Source: Trichoderma breve
Taxonomy: Eukaryota; Ascomycota; Sordariomycetes; Hypocreales; Hypocreaceae
Direction of reading: 5' to 3'
NCBI RefSeq assembly: GCF_028502605.1
Contig: NC_079232.1
Coordinates: 5,518,001-5,582,000, forward strand
DNA length: 64,000 bases
The notes beneath the pieces were generated by a model, which saw only the letters and a program-made list of their open reading frames with translations, had not been told where the DNA came from and did no database searches. The translations under genes and the position numbers were made by a program. Within the stretch, counting starts at the first letter, position 1. Every line of letters starts with the position of its first letter. This document shows positions 59,301-64,000 of the stretch, one piece after another.

Positions 59301-59743
59301 TCAATCCACGAACGGTTGGCCATTGCTTCCTTCAAAGCCGAAGGGTGGCCTTCCTGCAGAACTTTGTGGACAGTGATCAGAGCTTTGAATGTCTGGACTT
59401 CGTCGGCAAGAATGGGTTGGCTGCATGGACATGGGGCGTCGTAATCAGCACAAGCTACTGCAAACCAAGGGCGTCTCGAGCCAACTTACACCTTCATGGC
59501 TGCCCAGAAGGGCTGCGAGGTCCGGTGATCCCATGTATAGACGATACATGCTCGCACATGTTTGCGCTTGGGAGAGATTTCATCGGGGTTGGTAGCCTTC
59601 TTGATGCTAACGGCAAGCTCCTGGTCGGTCCTAGTTGGTGCAACAGACACAAATAAGCAAGTGTCGTCTTGAACAGGTAAATACAAATCTAGGGGAACGG
59701 GCTTGACAAACTTGGTATGCTCGGTGGTGCGTATGGAGGCCAT
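56305..59743 (-). CDS. sla2: SLA2 (HIP1R/talin-like) actin- and clathrin-binding protein
   Basis: Cortical actin-endocytosis adaptor, 1078 aa. Model: complement(join(56305..56391,56472..58885,58939..59420,59490..59743)), phases closing. N-terminal ANTH domain (about 40-280): KRKHVRACIVYTWDH, LADEVQTFKALITVHKVLQE, RGYGPLIREYVYYLLAKLSF, VQESYGIYKFITSMLRAMHS, ECSNLRYLTSLITIPKLP. A Pro-rich stretch (ERQPSPAPAPKSEEP) leads into a Gln/Glu-rich coiled coil (about 330-640). The C-terminal I/LWEQ (THATCH) actin-binding module includes RNNRWTEGLISAAKAVASST and AGFMSKSQDHLEQASKAVGA. The last exon is VEILQLENALASARHRLGEM, the usual end. Residues 20-37 may be a 54-bp in-frame intron. Normally SLA2 adjoins MAT; here it lies 9 kb from it, beyond APC5. 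Confidence 0.95.
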
Positions 59744-60948
59744 GGTGGGCGTAATACAGCTCAAAGAGCTCGGCGGCGGAGCTTGGATAGGAGGCACACG
59801 ATGGAGCAGTCGCAAGAGCTCGCACCCAAGGCGCTGGAGGTTAAAGAACAGGGACCGGTGAGGCTGTAATTTGCAGTGCTTCCGGAGAGCCGAACTGCCC
59901 CTGATCAAAAAGATTATGGCCCAATCTGCAGCACACAGAAAGGCAGAACGATGGCCAGTTCGGAATGGAGGGAAGACGAATGCGATTGAAGCTGCGGACA
60001 GGCGAGCATCGTCACCATGTGGGGCTTAGCGGGCCATTAATTACCTGGGCGACGCGGTCTTAATATTAATCCGATTTCTTTCAAGAAGCATCAGGAGGTT
60101 GAGCCTTTGTGCTGCAAAATTACATAATCTTGTCATGAGATTATATTTGTTTTATTCCTCCAGGGTAATTAATTACCTGAGTACCGAGTAGTATCATGGA
60201 TCAGATGAGCATGTGAGCTGATCATCAGAGGAGGGGGATCTGTAGGTTGGACGGAGGCAACAGATTTGTAGTTCAATGCGGGACTAAAGTGCGTGTGACA
60301 AACGTTGTGGAATTTAAAGTCCCGTATATAGAACGGCGATGGTGGTAAGGGATTACATAGTATCAAATATATATCCTTCAGCTCGCTTATGACAACACTG
60401 CTACTGGAACAATACAGCCCCCAATTGGCACACCTCATGAATGGTTATGATGGCTTTGAACAAGTTTCCATTGCGAACTCGCGGATCCAGCTGTTCACCC
60501 AGGGAACAAATCAAAATACTCATAATTGAGTCGGCAAAGAGTGATTGCTCGGATGAGTAAACGTCATGCTTTACTTAGGCAGCCAGCGTCGAGCCCACTG
60601 TTATCCCGAGTTCACAATTCGAGCTTGAGAGATATTAAATTGCCATATGATCACCATGTCTATTAGGTTGTGTCTTCAAAATCAGTTCCCAATGCATCCA
60701 AAAACCAGCCAGTCACCACGGAATGAACGGGAGACACTGCACAATCTGTACAAGGTATTTGGATACTCGACTCTTCCAAGAGGAGTATTCACGGAGAATG
60801 AATGCACTCTTTGTCGATGTCATATTGTCTCATTTGCTATGAACATCAAATAAAAAAAATGCAGACCTTGGTCACATGCTGAGTTCTTTTTCCATCCGAA
60901 CGCAACACCCTAAGAAAAACCGAAGCAAGCACCACGCCGACCCTTCCT
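59744..60948. other. Intergenic
   Basis: SLA2 promoter (59744-60100) and about 0.8 kb without a supported gene. An 11-bp AT-rich stretch (GGGTAATTAATTACC) at about 60164-60178 is a perfect palindrome. Confidence 0.45.
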
Positions 60949-61625
60949 TTAAATAGTGGTTTCGTATGCCAGAGGGACAACAGTCTCAGGAGGGTTGTCA
61001 GTCAGAGAGACTGTGACGGCATCCCGGGGGAGAGCAGGCTGTCGCTTAACCTGGACGGTAACGCCATCGGCTCTGGCCTGCTTCTTGGCGGCCGCGTTCG
61101 CCTTGACTCGCTTGATGAAGTCCTCACGGGATCGAGAGGGCTGGATGTGCTCGATTCGGACGTTGATGCGCTTCTCGATGTAGCGGTGCTTGACCTTCTT
61201 GTAGATGATGATGCCGACGGCGCTCTTGGTGACGTTGTAGATAACGCCAGTCTTGCCGTGGTAGACCTTGTAGGGCATACTGCCAAGTGTGTTAGTTTCC
61301 TCTTGAATTTCGCAATGTCCAGACTCCCAAGCACAAGGTTTCCTTACCCCTTCTGGACAGCACCGTTGGCCTTGATGTCGACAATGTCACCGACGCTGGG
61401 CAATTGTTAGCTGGATTGATTTCGTGCGCCAGAGATTTCTCGGACTGCACTCACTGATACACCTTCAGGTAGGTGTTCAGGGCGATCATGCCCTTTTGGC
61501 GGAAGTCCCTGCTGAAGGCATACTGCAAACCCGTTAGCAACAGCGTCTTCTTCAACATCACCACTCCATCACAGATGGGATAGACCAACTCGGGTGCCCG
61601 CTCGCTTTCCGTAAGAGTGACCCAT
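60949..61625 (-). CDS. rpl21: 60S ribosomal protein L21 (eL21)
   Basis: Large-subunit ribosomal protein, 160 aa, the same length as yeast Rpl21. Model: complement(join(60949..61279,61348..61395,61455..61522,61590..61625)), all phases closing. MGHSYGKRAGTR is in a 36-nt first exon, then YAFSRDFRQKGMIALNTYLK, VGDIVDIKANGAVQKGMPYK, YHGKTGVIYNVTKSAVGIII, HIQPSRSREDFIKRVKANAA and the end ETVVPLAYETTI. The 61589 donor is GTTGGT, weaker than usual, but the family sequence fixes it. Divergent from RPS9. Confidence 0.96.
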
Positions 61626-62011
61626 CGCGCCTGATTGCCGTCGATATTTCGTTCGAGGATTGACGAGGATGGAGTTGAAGCTTTGCTAATTTGGCGTGGT
61701 GAAATTACGCACGGCGTGTGGAAGCGAATATGCTTAGATAATCCACTTAATTTTTTTTTTCCGCCGTGGTGATAGGGCAGGCTTGTGCGATTTGGTGGAA
61801 ATGGCACATGTAGTCCGGCTTAGGGCTCGCTGCGGGCGGTCACGTGGGTGAATTTCGGCGCCAAATTTCCTATCCACACAACCTAGATGATTTTCGAGAT
61901 CACCTGCGCAAAAGTTCACCAGCAGCCACCAACTCCAGGAAGCAAGTCAAGTGAGTCTTGAGAAATCTCAATTCTGACGATCCAAGTCATAATCTCTGAC
62001 CATTATACAGA
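61626..62011. promoter_or_regulatory. Bidirectional ribosomal-protein promoter
   Basis: 386 bp between the RPL21 and RPS9 starts. It holds a CACGTG element (GGTCACGTGGGTGA near 61840-61853) and GGCGCCAAATTTCC near 61858. The RPS9 side also carries a 5'-UTR intron (GTGAGTCTTG at about 61950 to ATACAG at 62010, ending one base before the ATG). Confidence 0.6.
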
Positions 62012-62732
62012 ATGGCCCCTCGTGCGCATTCCAAGACCTCGCGTGTCCCTCGTCGACCCTTCGAGTCTGCTCGTCTGTCAGTATTCACCGGCCACTGAAC
62101 TTAGAGCATGGCTCTGTTCAAGTCGATTGTGACAAGGAAACTGACATGTTTTCATCAGGGACTCGGAGCTGAAGCTCGTCGGTGAATATGGCCTGCGCAA
62201 CAAGCGTGAGGTCTGGCGAGTCGGTTTGACTCTGTCCAAGATCCGTCGTGCTGCCCGGTAAGTTTTTGTTGCCGTAGCCACCTCGAAGCGGTTTTCAAAC
62301 TAATGGTCAATTCCTTGCAGTCAGCTTCTTACCCTCGACGAGAAGGACCCCAAGCGACTTTTCGAAGGCAATGCCCTGATTCGCCGTCTCGTCCGTGTCG
62401 GTGTCCTCGACGAGTCTCGCATGAAGCTCGATTACGTGCTCGCCCTGAAGATTGAGGATTTCTTGGAGCGCCGCCTGCAGACCTGCGTCTACAAGCTCGG
62501 CCTTGCCAAGTCCATCCACCACGCCCGTGTTCTGATCCGCCAGCGCCACATCCGCGTCGGCAAGCAGATCGTCAATGTTCCCTCTTTCATTGTCCGTCTC
62601 GACTCCCAGAAGCACATTGACTTCGCCTTGACCTCACCATTCGGCAGCGGCCGTGCTGGTCGTGTCCGCAGAAAGAAGGCCAAGGCCGCCGAGAAGGGCG
62701 AGGATGGCGAGGAGGAGGAGGATGACGAGTAA
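62012..62732 (+). CDS. rps9: 40S ribosomal protein S9 (uS4)
   Basis: Small-subunit ribosomal protein of the S4 family, 191 aa. Model: join(62012..62076,62159..62257,62321..62732), phases closing. [20 protein letters not shown], then [40 protein letters not shown], and the S4 RNA-binding domain [40 protein letters not shown]. The C-terminus is basic then acidic ([23 protein letters not shown]). Known in MAT-synteny literature as S4 or S4-9. Confidence 0.96.
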
Positions 62733-63066
62733 ATGCATCACATATTGTGCTAATGACTCTCCTACATAAGAAGCTGGTGGTGACTGAAGGATATCACAAG
62801 CAGGGGAAAAAAGGTTTCTCTTCCTAGCTTTCGGCGTTGGCCAAAGGATACAATGGAATGATTTAAAAAAAAAAAAACATGAAAACGTAATTTCCACAGG
62901 GATTTGACATGCCGTTCGTGAAAATGGAATCCCACGTCAGCTGTGAATAAAGTACATTTTGATGTCCGTAAAATGTCTGGCGAGGGTATTGGTTATGTAA
63001 AGAAATATGTATATGCAAAAAGATCGCTAACAATGGCGATTAGGTTTATATACAAAGTGATGTCCT

Positions 63067-64000
63067 TCAGCTTAAGAGCTCGTCTGTGCCTAGCAATTTT
63101 GCCATCGGATCCTGGGCAACGGTTCTCTTTCGGCGGTACTCATCCATTTCGGCTTCCGAGACCCCATTCATCATCTCTGCCTGAGTACGCTTTTTGGTCT
63201 TGGCGCTTTCGTTCGTTGATTCTGGTTCAGGCTCTTCTTTCTCCGTAGGCACCGGTTCAGCCTCCTGATCCAATGCAGGAGCACCAAATCGCTGACGCTC
63301 GGCAGCCTCCCATGCTTCTTTGCCTTCTTCGCCAGTACAATAACTGTTCTTGATGAACGAGTGACAGCATGCATAGCCCCATTTGAAATTTGACCACCAG
63401 CTGCCCCAGACAGATGTATGGTTGTTGATCAGGGTATCCTCCACGTATTTTGATTTTGCGCTCCTGAGAGGGGCTCCCTTGATAAGACCTGCCTCATCGT
63501 ACTCAACAAACGTTTCAGATTCCGCAATGGCCATATTGCGCAGTGCGGCCGGCATTGCTTTATGCCCATCGCTCCCGTACTTGTCCAAGAGTTTTTGTTC
63601 TCGCTCCATGCGCTTCTGCTCTGCCTCTTCCGCTTGCTTCTTACGGTAGAAGGCACCGGCCGTTGGATTGGCTTGCAAGTGTTGTGATGTATCACCGCTT
63701 TTCTCTTGTGCTTCCCACGCATACCTTTGCGCCTTTTCGAAGTCACCAGCATCACCAGAGGATCTCATGAAGCCTTCTTCTGCAAATAAATCGGCTGCTT
63801 TGTCTGCCGTTGCGCCTGAATTGACGAGTGCTCTGGTTTTGGGGTCATACTTTGCAGATTCCAAGTCAAGATTGAGGAGATACTTGGCAGTGTCTTCTCG
63901 TATTCTAAGTTGTCTGGTTGCCGTGCTTTGATGCTTGCTCATGTCGTTTTCTTCAGCATATTTATCGCCGTCATCCTTCTCGTCGTCATCGTCGCCATCG
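63067..64000 (-). CDS. slu7: Pre-mRNA splicing factor SLU7 (N-terminus off window)
   Basis: Second-step splicing factor that positions the 3' splice site. The frame runs off the right edge with no stop (acidic GDDDDEKDDGDKYAEENDM just before MSKHQSTATRQLRIREDTAK), so only the C-terminal part is visible. Diagnostic blocks: AKYLLNLDLESAKYDPKTRA, GDAGDFEKAQRYAWEAQE, KAMPAALRNMAIAESETFVE, NNHTSVWGSWWSNFKWGYAC and CHSFIKNSYCTGEEGKEAWE. The zinc-knuckle region expected near the N-terminus lies outside. The C-terminus, MDEYRRKRTVAQDPMAKLLG, is typical of the family. Confidence 0.93.
   Translation of the reverse strand, partial: DGDDDDEKDDGDKYAEENDMSKHQSTATRQLRIREDTAKYLLNLDLESAKYDPKTRALVNSGATADKAADLFAEEGFMRSSGDAGDFEKAQRYAWEAQEKSGDTSQHLQANPTAGAFYRKKQAEEAEQKRMEREQKLLDKYGSDGHKAMPAALRNMAIAESETFVEYDEAGLIKGAPLRSAKSKYVEDTLINNHTSVWGSWWSNFKWGYACCHSFIKNSYCTGEEGKEAWEAAERQRFGAPALDQEAEPVPTEKEEPEPESTNESAKTKKRTQAEMMNGVSEAEMDEYRRKRTVAQDPMAKLLGTDELLS

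Noticed and set aside
1..64000. CRISPR arrays, bacterial operons or prophage
   Set aside because: No regularly spaced direct repeats; the spliceosomal introns and gene families are those of a fungal nuclear genome.

Overview
This window is nuclear DNA of a filamentous ascomycete. Genes carry many short spliceosomal introns (GTRNGY donor, CTRAY branch point, YAG acceptor). Families include Zn2Cys6 regulators, NACHT proteins, fungal P450s and a MAT1-2-1 HMG-box gene. The MAT1-2-1 gene and its neighbours (APN2, COX13, APC5, SLA2, RPL21, RPS9, CIA30) point to a Sordariomycete, most likely Hypocreales, of mating type MAT1-2. No genus is assigned.

Left third (1-25.7 kb), accessory and metabolic: a NACHT protein with an alpha/beta-hydrolase N-terminus running off the left edge; a P450, a P-loop sulfotransferase-like gene and a SAM methyltransferase close together; an intron-containing tRNA-Lys(CTT); a broken CocE/NonD-type hydrolase; an intact homogentisate dioxygenase-like gene; a Zn2Cys6 regulator; a gene-poor stretch with decayed coding fragments; a secreted alginate-lyase-like protein; a decayed GMC oxidoreductase; and a Gfo/Idh/MocA oxidoreductase.

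Middle (25.7-42 kb): a repeat-rich Q/N-rich protein of unknown function, a small hypothetical protein, an N-terminal amidase (NTA1 type) with a very long disordered tail, a three-RRM RNA-binding protein and a mitochondrial MBA1/mL45-type protein.

Right third (42.5-64 kb) is the mating-type region: CIA30, two unassigned minus-strand genes (83 and 249 aa), MAT1-2-1, APN2, COX13, APC5, SLA2, RPL21, RPS9 and SLU7 (running off the right edge). In most Sordariomycetes MAT lies between APN2 and SLA2, with COX13, APC5 and CIA30 beyond APN2. Here MAT lies between CIA30 and APN2, and APC5 abuts SLA2. One inversion of the MAT-APN2-COX13-APC5 block would give this order. The two small genes lie on the side of MAT1-2-1 away from APN2, where an idiomorph-specific gene would be expected.

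Exon-intron models were built by hand from reading frame, splice signals and family resemblance. Multi-exon models whose phases close exactly are given with high confidence; models with an unexplained frame break are marked.
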